This document shows, one piece after another, positions 1 through 7,139 of a stretch of 20,919 nucleotides of DNA. The stretch's first letter is position 1. Every line of letters starts with the position of its first letter. The position numbers and the translations under genes were made by a program. A model generated the notes under the pieces. The model saw only the letters and a program-made list of their open reading frames with translations, made no database searches and was not told the DNA's origin. The DNA is from JAGIBJ01 sp047604965 (GTDB lineage: Bacteria > Actinomycetota > Thermoleophilia > Solirubrobacterales > Solirubrobacteraceae), in the NCBI GenBank assembly GCA_047604965.1, contig JASGGQ010000037.1:1-20919 (forward strand). The letters run 5' to 3'.

Positions 1-51
1 CGTGCGTGCGAGACGGCGTTCAACGCGCCCAGCTCATTTTGAGACAGCTCC

Positions 52-333
52 TTAGTGTGCGTCGGCCGCCGGGGCTTCGTCAGCGTGGTGCGCGTCGTGG
101 TCGCCGTGATCGTGGTGATCGGGCAGCGCCTTGAACTCGGCGCGCGCATCGCGAATCCACGAGTAGAGCACCATCAGCAGCGTGATCAGCCCGAAGAGGA
201 AGAACACGGGGGATGGCTGCGTGACGCCGACGAGCATGATCGTCGTGGTGACCGCGACCAGCAGCGGCTGGGCGCTCGGGCCAGGGAGGTGAATCTCCTC
301 GCCGACCTCCGGGAGCTGGCGTTCGGTAGCCAT
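52..333 (-). CDS. Cytochrome c oxidase subunit IV-like small membrane protein
   Basis: This 93-residue protein is the last complete gene of the oxidase operon. Residues about 25-60 form two closely spaced hydrophobic segments, consistent with two membrane helices. A charged stretch follows, and the tail has seven His among many Asp and Ala (DHHDHGDHDAHH and a final AH). Size, topology and position after ctaC-ctaD-ctaB fit the small accessory subunit of actinobacterial aa3 oxidases, but I see no diagnostic motif. The ATG overlaps the stop of the preceding 39-residue ORF by one base (TAATG), and a GGGAGG sequence lies just upstream inside that ORF, so translation is probably coupled. The His-rich tail could bind metal, which is inference. 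An AAGGAG sequence (48-53, minus strand) overlaps its stop, which suggests another gene continues beyond the left edge. Confidence 0.65.
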   Translation of the reverse strand: MATERQLPEVGEEIHLPGPSAQPLLVAVTTTIMLVGVTQPSPVFFLFGLITLLMVLYSWIRDARAEFKALPDHHDHGDHDAHHADEAPAADAH

Positions 334-452
334 TACGGCGTGCCTCCCACGTAGATCACCGACGCGACGAAGCCGGCGCCGGTCATCACGAGGATGACAA
401 GCGTCGAGATCAGCGAGACGCGAAAGTTACTTCTCACGAGTTGCTTGTCCAT
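333..452 (-). CDS. 39-residue single-pass membrane peptide in the oxidase operon
   Basis: This short ORF lies between ctaB and the subunit-IV-like gene. It starts with ATG at 452 after a TGGAG ribosome-binding site about 8 bases upstream, and its TAA shares one base with the next ATG. The N-terminus is basic (MDKQLVRSNFR). About 24 hydrophobic residues form one membrane helix, and the end is VGGTP. It starts 45 bases after the ctaB stop. Position, ribosome site, hydrophobic profile and overlap with the next gene all support a real gene. I do not recognise a family. It may be a tiny structural or assembly subunit of the oxidase, which is inference from context alone. Confidence 0.6.
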   Translation of the reverse strand: MDKQLVRSNFRVSLISTLVILVMTGAGFVASVIYVGGTP

Positions 453-497
453 GGGCGACTCCAGTCTAACCAGGGTGTCGGAGCTGCGAACCGGCGC

Positions 498-1397
498 TTA
501 GAGGCGCGTGTCGCAGACCATCGCGCCGAAGACCAGCGCGAGGTAAAGAAGGCTGTACAGATAAACGCGCAGTGCAAGCGCACGGCTGGGGTTACGGCGC
601 AGGAGTTCCGCGCCGACAAGGAAGACTGCTCCGAGGATCAGCACGGAGGAGAGGTAACGACCCCCCATCCCGTAGGTGAAGAGCGGCACGAGCGTTGAGA
701 GCACGAGGATCACGGTGCTGCCGGAGATCCAGGCACGGGTCGTTGCTTCTCCGCGGACGACCGGCATCATCGGAACTCCGACCTTGGCGTACTCCTCCTT
801 CATCAGCAGCGAGAGCGCCCAGAAGTGTGGTGGGGTCCAGAAGAAGACGATCGCGAAGAGTGCGACCGAGGTCGTGGTGATGTTGCCCTGGACCGCTGAC
901 CAGCCGGCCATCGCCGGGAAGGCACCGGCGGCGCCGCCGATGACGATGTTTTGGGGCGTACGGCGTTTGAGCCACACCGTGTAAATCACGACGTACCAAA
1001 AGAACCCGGCGAACGAGAGCACCGCCGTCAGCCAATTCACTGCCAGCCCGAGCAGCAGCATGCTGGCCATGAGCAGGAACGCCGCCCAGCCGAGCGCCAG
1101 TGCGGGGGAGATCCGCCCCGACGGGATCGGACGGGTCGCGGTGCGGCCCATCTGCACGTCGATGTCACGGTCGTACCAGTGATTGACGGCACCGGCCGCG
1201 CCGGCGCACATGTAGCCGCCGAGGATCGTGGTGAGCACCAACTCCAGCGAGGGCAGGCCGGCGACGTACATCGCGGTGACCGTGGTCAGCAGCAGCAGGC
1301 TCTGCACCTTCGGCTTGGTCAGCTCGAAGAGATCCAGCGCGAGCTGGACGACCCGCGGTCGTTCAGCCGCAGCAACGCTGATCGCTGAGGCAGACAC
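498..1397 (-). CDS. ctaB: Protoheme IX farnesyltransferase (heme o synthase)
   Basis: The 299-residue UbiA-superfamily membrane prenyltransferase transfers a farnesyl group from farnesyl diphosphate to heme b to make heme o, the precursor of the heme a used by the oxidase encoded upstream. The first Asp-rich motif is at about residues 72-80 (NHWYDRDID), followed by MGRTATRPIPSGR. The second conserved region, EEYAKVGVPMMPVVRG, lies in the cytoplasmic loop past the middle of the protein. Seven to nine hydrophobic segments are visible. Length matches the family (about 280-310). The start is GTG directly after the ctaD stop (TAA then GTG, no spacer). The next in-frame Met is near residue 43, inside the conserved region, so GTG is preferred. 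No clear Shine-Dalgarno is seen, which fits translational coupling to ctaD. Confidence 0.95.
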   Translation of the reverse strand: MSASAISVAAAERPRVVQLALDLFELTKPKVQSLLLLTTVTAMYVAGLPSLELVLTTILGGYMCAGAAGAVNHWYDRDIDVQMGRTATRPIPSGRISPALALGWAAFLLMASMLLLGLAVNWLTAVLSFAGFFWYVVIYTVWLKRRTPQNIVIGGAAGAFPAMAGWSAVQGNITTTSVALFAIVFFWTPPHFWALSLLMKEEYAKVGVPMMPVVRGEATTRAWISGSTVILVLSTLVPLFTYGMGGRYLSSVLILGAVFLVGAELLRRNPSRALALRVYLYSLLYLALVFGAMVCDTRL

Positions 1398-3098
1398 TTA
1401 GGTGTTCGCCGGCTCGGGCGTGGTTTGCGACCGTGCGGCGACCTCCTGGCGGATGTCCTTCATCGGCTCCACGGAGCGGACGGTCGGGATCACGTCGAAG
1501 TTGTGCGCCGGCGGCGGCGAGGTGATGAACCACTCCAGCGTATTGGCGCGCCATGGGTCCGGGCCGGCGATCGCACCGTGCTTGAGTGAACGGTACGCGT
1601 TGATCATCGACAGCAGCAGGCCCACGGCGAGCGTGTACGCGCCGATCGTTGAGATCAGGTTCAACGTTGCCCAGTGGCCGTAGTCGCCGTACTCGTAGAT
1701 CCGGCGCGGCATGCCGGACAGGCCGAGCGAGTGCTGCACGAGGAAGGTCAGGTTGAAGCCGATGAACATGAACCAGAACGACCATTTGCCGAGCGTCTCG
1801 CTCATCATCCGGCCCGTGAACTTCGGGTACCAGTAGTAGAGGCCGGAGGTGATCGAGAACATCGCGCCGCCGACGAGCACGTAGTGGAAGTGCGCGACGA
1901 CGAAGTACGAATCGTGCAGCTGCCAGTCGACCGGGAAGGTCGCCAGGAAGATGCCGGTGATGCCACCGATCAGGAACATCGAAAGGAAGCCGACCGCGAA
2001 CAGCAGCGGCGTCTTGAACTCGATCGCACCGTGGTACATCGTGAAGATCCAGTTGAAGAGCTTGATGCCGGTCGGCACGCCGATCAGGAACGAGCCGATC
2101 ATGAAGAACACCAGCACGGCGGTTGGGCTCGGCGTCGTGAACATGTGGTGGGCCCACACGAGCGTGCCGAGGAAGGCAATCGAGGCCGTTGCCGCCGCGA
2201 GCGCCTTGTAGCCGAAGACCGGCTTGCGCGAGAAGACCGGCAGGACCTCGGAGATAATCCCGAAGCCCGGGATGATCATGATGTACACCTCGGGGTGGCC
2301 GAAGAACCAGAACAGGTGCTGCCACAGCATCGGGTCGCCGCCCTGGGTGCTGTCGAAGAAGTTCGTGCCGAAGTGGCGGTCGGTCAGCAGCAACGTGACC
2401 GCGACGGCGATCACAGGCAGCGCGATGATCAGCATCACCGCGTAGATCAAGATCGCCCACACAAAGATCGGCAGGCGGCCCCAGCCCATGCCCGGCGCGC
2501 GCATGTTGGCGATCGTGACGACGAAGTTCACTGAGCCGACCAGCGAAGAGATGCCGGTGAGGTGGGCGAGGTAGATGAAGGCGTCGGTGCCGAAGCCGGG
2601 GGTGAAGGCGTCGTCAGAGAGCGGCGCGTACATCGTCCAGCCGGCTTCCGGTGCGCCGAAGAACAGCGAGGCGTAGAAGACGACGCCGCCGGAGAGGAAG
2701 AACCAGAACGACAGTGCGTTGAGCTTCGGGAAGGCCATATCTCGGGCGCCAATCTGAATCGGCGCGATGTAGTTGCCGAAGCCGGCCATGATCGGGATGA
2801 CGAAGAGGAAGACCATCGTCACGCCGTGCATCGTCAGGATGCTGTTGTAGGTATGCGGATCGAGCAGCGTGTTGTCGGGGGTGCCGAGCTGCGTGCGGAT
2901 CAGCAACGCCTCCACGCCGCCGAGCACGAAAAAGATCAGCGAGGCGACGATGTACATCAGGCCGATCTTCTTGTGATCGGTCGTCAGGACCCAGGCGCGC
3001 CAGCCGGTAAGCGGGCGCTCGACGGTGTCGGTGGTCAGCAGCGGAACGCGCGGCAGTGTGCGTTCGCTGGTCTTCGTGGTTACGTCAGCGGTAGCCAT
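1398..3098 (-). CDS. ctaD: Cytochrome c oxidase subunit I
   Basis: The 566-residue catalytic subunit of an aa3-type heme-copper oxidase reduces O2 to water and pumps protons across the cytoplasmic membrane. Visible residues are the heme a ligand His91 (MHGVTMVF), the CuB ligand and cross-link motif HPEVY (His268, Glu270, Tyr272), the CuB pair His317-His318 (WAHHMFT), the K-channel Lys346 (PTGIKLFNW), and His403 and His405 (HFHYVL) for heme a3 and heme a. D-channel entry residues Asp120 and Asn127 and the FGNY Asn are present, so this is an A-type oxidase. About twelve membrane segments are visible. A strong GGAGGACC ribosome site precedes ATG 3098. It starts 17 bases after the ctaC stop and abuts ctaB downstream. 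No heme c motif or subunit III fusion is seen. Confidence 0.98.
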   Translation of the reverse strand: MATADVTTKTSERTLPRVPLLTTDTVERPLTGWRAWVLTTDHKKIGLMYIVASLIFFVLGGVEALLIRTQLGTPDNTLLDPHTYNSILTMHGVTMVFLFVIPIMAGFGNYIAPIQIGARDMAFPKLNALSFWFFLSGGVVFYASLFFGAPEAGWTMYAPLSDDAFTPGFGTDAFIYLAHLTGISSLVGSVNFVVTIANMRAPGMGWGRLPIFVWAILIYAVMLIIALPVIAVAVTLLLTDRHFGTNFFDSTQGGDPMLWQHLFWFFGHPEVYIMIIPGFGIISEVLPVFSRKPVFGYKALAAATASIAFLGTLVWAHHMFTTPSPTAVLVFFMIGSFLIGVPTGIKLFNWIFTMYHGAIEFKTPLLFAVGFLSMFLIGGITGIFLATFPVDWQLHDSYFVVAHFHYVLVGGAMFSITSGLYYWYPKFTGRMMSETLGKWSFWFMFIGFNLTFLVQHSLGLSGMPRRIYEYGDYGHWATLNLISTIGAYTLAVGLLLSMINAYRSLKHGAIAGPDPWRANTLEWFITSPPPAHNFDVIPTVRSVEPMKDIRQEVAARSQTTPEPANT

Positions 3099-3115
3099 GA
3101 TTGGTCCTCCGTGAG

Positions 3116-4009
3116 CTACTGCAGCGTTTTGCCGGCGTCAATCAAGGCGCGCTGCTCGGCAGCGGCGTCCTTCGACTCGGCGAGTTGGGTTTTCTTATCG
3201 GCGATCCACGCGGAGAAGTCCGACGGGCTCAGCGCTCGAACCGAGGCCGTCATGTTTGCGTGGTTGCGGCCGCACAGTTCGGCGCACTGGCCGCGGAAGG
3301 TGGTGCCGGCGAGCTTGGCCGGGATTTTGAACCAGGTCCAGTTGTTGAAGCCGTTGACGGCGTCGAATTTGCCGCCGAGCTTCGGGATCCACCACGCGTG
3401 GTTGACATCCTGCGAGGTGATGCTCAGCAGCACGGTGGTATTCGTCGGCACGACGAGATCGCGGTATGCGTAGGGATCTTGCGTCGAGGGATTGCCGTCG
3501 TCGTAGGTGAAGCGGAAGCCGTACTGATACGCGGTGACCTTGACGACCATCGCTTTGCCATCGGCTGGAATCTTCTGGTTCGTGCCGGGATCGGCGACGA
3601 CTTTGGTGACCGCATAGCCGGAGGGGTCGCTGTTCGGCGGATTGCGGATTGCGCCGAGTTTCATGAACGACACCACCGCGAGGATGATCACGATCCCGGC
3701 CGCGCCTGCGGTCAGCCCGATCTCCAGCTGCGTGTTGCCGTGGATCTGCTTGGCCTCATGGCCGCGGCTCGCCTTGAACTTCCACAGGGTGTAGACGAGC
3801 AGCCCCTCGACCGCGAAGAAGGTGATCAACCCGGTGACGAGCAACACCATGTACAGCGAGTGGATCGCATCGGCGTTCGGCGATCCGCCCGTCTCCGGGG
3901 CGATCCAGCTGGCCGACGCGCTGTCGGCAAGCAGAAGGGAGGCTGAGGCGGTCACTGCGGCGGCGGCGAGCGCCTTCCGCAGACCGGCGGGAAGAGTCTT
4001 GAGCGGCAC
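3116..4009 (-). CDS. ctaC: Cytochrome c oxidase subunit II
   Basis: This 297-residue subunit carries the CuA centre that accepts electrons from cytochrome c or its equivalent. Residues 1-33 form a signal peptide ending ASASLLLADSASA. Two membrane helices lie at about 50-78 and 95-117. The cupredoxin domain has the complete CuA set: His204 (DVNHAWW), then Cys242, Glu244, Cys246, His250 and Met253 in QCAELCGRNHANM. There is no C-terminal cytochrome c domain, so it is not a caa3 type. The reading frame stays open far upstream, but that part overlaps trxB antisense. The GTG at 4009 gives a proper signal peptide and sits 10 bases after a TAGAAT box, so I chose it. No Shine-Dalgarno is visible. It is the first gene of the oxidase operon. 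Confidence 0.95.
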   Translation of the reverse strand: MPLKTLPAGLRKALAAAAVTASASLLLADSASASWIAPETGGSPNADAIHSLYMVLLVTGLITFFAVEGLLVYTLWKFKASRGHEAKQIHGNTQLEIGLTAGAAGIVIILAVVSFMKLGAIRNPPNSDPSGYAVTKVVADPGTNQKIPADGKAMVVKVTAYQYGFRFTYDDGNPSTQDPYAYRDLVVPTNTTVLLSITSQDVNHAWWIPKLGGKFDAVNGFNNWTWFKIPAKLAGTTFRGQCAELCGRNHANMTASVRALSPSDFSAWIADKKTQLAESKDAAAEQRALIDAGKTLQ

Positions 4010-4019
4010 GACCGGCCGG

Positions 4020-4025
4020 ATTCTA
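4020..4025 (-). promoter_or_regulatory. Putative -10 box of the oxidase operon
   Basis: TAGAAT on the minus strand lies 10 bases before the ctaC GTG start, predicting an mRNA with almost no leader. No convincing -35 element is seen. The call rests on the box and on the same arrangement before other genes in this window. Confidence 0.45.
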
Positions 4026-4164
4026 ACGCTGAGGCGGCGGACGTGGATGGCGACCGCCACCGCGCGCGGTTTTGGCGCTTGCGCACGGGCGTTTCGACAC
4101 GGTAAAGGCGCACCATCGAGCGCGGGCTTGTCGCGTGCGTCGCACGCGATTGCGTGCCGCGCAC

Positions 4165-4170
4165 TAACGT
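4165..4170 (+). promoter_or_regulatory. Putative -10 box of trxB
   Basis: TAACGT lies 7 bases before the trxB ATG. With no good Shine-Dalgarno between them, a leaderless transcript is the simplest reading. No -35 consensus is visible. The 168-base gap between ctaC and trxB would hold both divergent promoters. Confidence 0.4.
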
Positions 4171-4177
4171 CCAGGGC

Positions 4178-5158
4178 ATGAGTGACCGGATCGAGAACGT
4201 CGTCATCGTCGGAAGCGGCCCCGCCGGCTACACGGCCGCGCTGTACACCGCTCGCGCGAACCTCGAGCCGGTGATCGTCGAAGGGTTCATCTGGGGCGGA
4301 CTGCTCCAGCAGACGACCGACGTCGAGAATTTCCCCGGCTTCCCCGACGGCATCATGGGGCCAGAGCTGATGCAGCACATGCGCGCCCAGGCCGAACGGT
4401 TCGGCGCGCGCCTCGTGACCGATCTCGCCACCGAGATCGTGCTCAGCGATACGCCGGGCGGTATCCACGAAGTGCATGTCGGCGACGACGTCTACCGCAC
4501 GCGCGCGGTGGTGCTCGCGATGGGTGCCGAGCATAAGAAGCTCGGGATCCCCGGCGAGGAGGAGCTTGGCGGACGAGGCGTTTCCTACTGCGCGACCTGC
4601 GACGCGGCCTTCTTCCGGGAGCAGCCGACCCTGATCGTCGGCGGCGGCGACTCGGCGATGGAGGAGGCGATCTTCCTTGCCAAGTTCTCGAGCCAGGTGG
4701 TGGTCGTGCATCGCCGCGACGAGTTCCGCGCGAGCAAGATCATGCTCGAACGTGCGCAGGCGACCGACAATCTCGAACTGCTGACGCCGTACGTTGTCGA
4801 GGAGTTCGTGCCGGGGGACAGCGGCGCGCTGGACGTGGCAAGGCTTAAGCACAGCGAGAGCGGCGAACTGCGGGAGCTGACGGTCAAGGGCGCCTTCATC
4901 GCGATCGGGCACGAGCCGCAGAGCCAACTCGTCGCCGACCAGCTCGCGACCGACGAGGAGGGCTACGTGGTCGTTGAAGGCCGCACGTCGCGCACGGCGC
5001 GCCCCGGCGTCTTTGCTGCCGGCGACCTGATCGATCCGTCGTACCGTCAGGCGATCACGGCCGCCGGTTCCGGCTGCGCCGCCGCGCTCGACGCCGAGCG
5101 ATACCTGCGCGACACCCCGCTCCATGCGGCAGTGCAGGACGCCGCACATGCGGCGTAG
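4178..5158 (+). CDS. trxB: Thioredoxin reductase (NADPH)
   Basis: The 326-residue cytoplasmic flavoprotein reduces thioredoxin with NADPH. The FAD Rossmann motif is GSGPAG (12-17). The redox disulfide is CATC (Cys138, Cys141), followed by DAAFF where CDG is more usual. The NADPH motif GGGDSA is at 155-160, with HRRDEFRAS at 178-186 binding the 2'-phosphate. The C-terminal FAD motif is GVFAAGDLID. Length is normal (310-340). An in-frame GTG at 4154 would add eight residues, but ATG 4178 starts exactly at the conserved N-terminus and sits 7 bases after a TAACGT box. It is divergent from ctaC and ends only 9 bases from the convergent ilvD stop. No thioredoxin gene lies beside it. A low-molecular-weight disulfide reductase of the same fold is a less likely alternative. 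Confidence 0.93.
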   Translation: MSDRIENVVIVGSGPAGYTAALYTARANLEPVIVEGFIWGGLLQQTTDVENFPGFPDGIMGPELMQHMRAQAERFGARLVTDLATEIVLSDTPGGIHEVHVGDDVYRTRAVVLAMGAEHKKLGIPGEEELGGRGVSYCATCDAAFFREQPTLIVGGGDSAMEEAIFLAKFSSQVVVVHRRDEFRASKIMLERAQATDNLELLTPYVVEEFVPGDSGALDVARLKHSESGELRELTVKGAFIAIGHEPQSQLVADQLATDEEGYVVVEGRTSRTARPGVFAAGDLIDPSYRQAITAAGSGCAAALDAERYLRDTPLHAAVQDAAHAA

Positions 5159-5167
5159 CTGTCCTGC

Positions 5168-7063
5168 CTACGAGAGCGTCGGCTGCCCGGACTTGCTGTG
5201 AACATGGACGGCCTCCTCGACCCGCTCGACATCGCGCACCGCGCCGGTATCGGCCGAGGTTGCCATCGCGGCGTACGCGCGTAGCGCGGGGGAGACGCCG
5301 CGCTGGCGCGCAGCCGGTCGGTAACCGGTCGTCGCTTCGAGCTGCTCGCGGCGATCGGCGAGCACGTCGGCGGGGACGTCGAGCGTGATCGTCCGGTTCG
5401 GGATGTCGATCGAGATCGTGTCGCCGCTCTCGACGAGGGCGATCGCGCCGCCGGCCGCTGCCTCGGGGGAGACGTGGCCGATCGAGAGCCCCGAGGTGCC
5501 GCCGGAGAAGCGGCCGTCGGTGATGAGCGCGCAGGCCTTGCCGAGGCCCTTCGACTTCAGGTAGCTCGTCGGATAGAGCATTTCCTGCATGCCGGGGCCG
5601 CCCTTCGGGCCCTCGTAGCGGATGACGACGACGTCGCCGGCCTTCACCTCGTTGCCGAGAATGCCCTTGACGGCCGCATCCTGGCTTTCGAAGACGACAG
5701 CCGGGCCGGTGAACTTCAGGATCGATTCATCGACGCCCGCCGTCTTCACGATGCAGCCGTCGAGCGCGATGTTGCCCGAGAGAACGGCAAGGCCGCCATC
5801 CTTCGAGAACGGATGCTCGACGGAGCGGATAACGCCCTTTTCGCCGTCAGTGTCCAGTTCGTCCCAGCGGGCTTCCTGGCTGAAGGCGACCTGGGTCGGG
5901 ATGCCGCCGGGCGCGGCGCGGAAGAAGGTGCGCACGGTCTCGCTGCTGGTGCGGGTGATGTCCCAGCGGTCGATGGCGTGGCCGAGCGTTTCGGCATGCA
6001 CCGTCGGCGTGTCTCGATGCAGCAGGCCGCCGCGGTCGAGTTCGCCGAGAATGCGCATGATGCCGCCGGCGCGGTGCACGTCTTCCATGTGCACGTCCTG
6101 CTTGGCGGGCGCGACCTTGGACAGGCAGGGAACACGGCGCGACAGCTGGTCGATATCGTCCATGGTGAAATCGATGCCGCCTTCATAGGCGGCGGCCAGG
6201 ATGTGCAGCACGGTGTTGGTCGAGCCGCCCATGGCGATGTCGAGCGACATGGCGTTTTCGAAGGCGCGCTTGTTGGCGACGTTGCGCGGCAGGATGCTCT
6301 CGTCCTCCTGCTCGTAATAGCGGCGGGCGAGATCGACGATCAGGTGGCCGGCCTCGACGAAGAGGCGCTTGCGGTCGGCATGGGTGGCGAGCGTCGAGCC
6401 ATTGCCCGGCAGCGACAGGCCGAGCGCCTCGGTGAGGCAGTTCATCGAGTTGGCGGTGAACATGCCCGAGCAGGAGCCGCAGGTCGGGCAGGCGCTGCGC
6501 TCGATCACGTCGAGCTGGGCGTCGGTGACGCTCTCGTTGACCGCCAGCGACATCGCGTCGACGAGATCGAGCTTGGCGTGGACGATCCCCTCGATCGCCT
6601 GGGTCTTGCCGGCCTCCATCGGGCCGCCGGAGACGAAGACGACCGGGATGTTGAGCCGCAGCGCGGCCATGAGCATCCCGGGGGTGATCTTGTCGCAGTT
6701 GGAGATGCAGACGAGGGCGTCGGCGCAGTGCGCCTGCACCATGTACTCGACGCTGTCGGCGATCAGGTCGCGCGACGGCAGCGAGTAGAGCATTCCGCCG
6801 TGGCCCATCGCGATGCCGTCGTCAACGGCGATCGTGTTGAACTCGCGCGGGATGCCACCGGCTGAGGTAATCGCGTCGGCGACGATCTCGCCGACCGGCT
6901 TGAGATGGGTGTGCCCCGGCACGAACTGCGTGTACGAGTTGGCGACTGCGATGATCGGCTGGCGGCCGAGCGCGTCCTTCGCGACGCCCGCCGCACGCAG
7001 CAGAGCGCGGGCACCGGCCATATTGCGGCCGTGCGTGACGGTGCGAGAACGCAGTTGGGGCAT
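5168..7063 (-). CDS. ilvD: Dihydroxy-acid dehydratase
   Basis: The 631-residue enzyme dehydrates 2,3-dihydroxy-isovalerate and 2,3-dihydroxy-3-methylvalerate in valine, isoleucine and leucine synthesis. Iron-sulfur ligands are Cys123 (ISNCDKITPGM) and Cys195 (ACPTCGSCSGMF). Where the plant-type 2Fe-2S enzymes have a third Cys (PCN), this protein has FVPGH, as in the Escherichia coli 4Fe-4S type, and Cys numbering is close to E. coli. Further landmarks are DDGIAMGH, MGGSTNTVLH and DGRFSGGTSG. Length is slightly above the usual 610-620. ATG 7063 sits in a 16-base palindrome, 6 bases after a TAGCCT box. The middle of the gene (about 5600-6520) uses GAA, GCC and CGC more than the ends do and reads like alphaproteobacterial IlvD from memory, so the gene may be acquired or mosaic. 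No other ilv genes are adjacent. Confidence 0.96.
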   Translation of the reverse strand: MPQLRSRTVTHGRNMAGARALLRAAGVAKDALGRQPIIAVANSYTQFVPGHTHLKPVGEIVADAITSAGGIPREFNTIAVDDGIAMGHGGMLYSLPSRDLIADSVEYMVQAHCADALVCISNCDKITPGMLMAALRLNIPVVFVSGGPMEAGKTQAIEGIVHAKLDLVDAMSLAVNESVTDAQLDVIERSACPTCGSCSGMFTANSMNCLTEALGLSLPGNGSTLATHADRKRLFVEAGHLIVDLARRYYEQEDESILPRNVANKRAFENAMSLDIAMGGSTNTVLHILAAAYEGGIDFTMDDIDQLSRRVPCLSKVAPAKQDVHMEDVHRAGGIMRILGELDRGGLLHRDTPTVHAETLGHAIDRWDITRTSSETVRTFFRAAPGGIPTQVAFSQEARWDELDTDGEKGVIRSVEHPFSKDGGLAVLSGNIALDGCIVKTAGVDESILKFTGPAVVFESQDAAVKGILGNEVKAGDVVVIRYEGPKGGPGMQEMLYPTSYLKSKGLGKACALITDGRFSGGTSGLSIGHVSPEAAAGGAIALVESGDTISIDIPNRTITLDVPADVLADRREQLEATTGYRPAARQRGVSPALRAYAAMATSADTGAVRDVERVEEAVHVHSKSGQPTLS

Positions 7064-7070
7064 GCCCCAA
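7055..7070. repeat. 16-base perfect palindrome over the ilvD start codon
   Basis: TTGGGGCATGCCCCAA is its own reverse complement, and the ilvD ATG lies at its centre. It also abuts the putative -10 box. It could be an operator, or it could fold at the 5' end of a leaderless ilvD mRNA. The sequence alone does not separate these. Confidence 0.6.
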
Positions 7071-7082
7071 GGCTAGATGATT
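7070..7082 (-). promoter_or_regulatory. Putative extended -10 promoter of ilvD
   Basis: AATCATCTAGCCT on the minus strand contains the box TAGCCT, 6 bases before the ilvD ATG. Twelve of thirteen bases match the element at 8606-8618. No ribosome-binding site separates it from the start, so the mRNA is probably leaderless. Confidence 0.5.
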
Positions 7083-7139
7083 ACTTCCGTGGTTTGAGCC
7101 CGCGTCCGCGCGCCGCTCGCGACCAGGCATCGCGCGCAG

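Noticed and set aside
3116..5149. 677-codon version of subunit II reaching into trxB
   Set aside because: The first 380 codons are antisense to trxB. The signal peptide and a TAGAAT box point to GTG 4009.
5474..6865. 463-codon plus-strand frame opposite ilvD
   Set aside because: Composition is biased, with no domain, and the opposite strand is a complete IlvD with all ligands.
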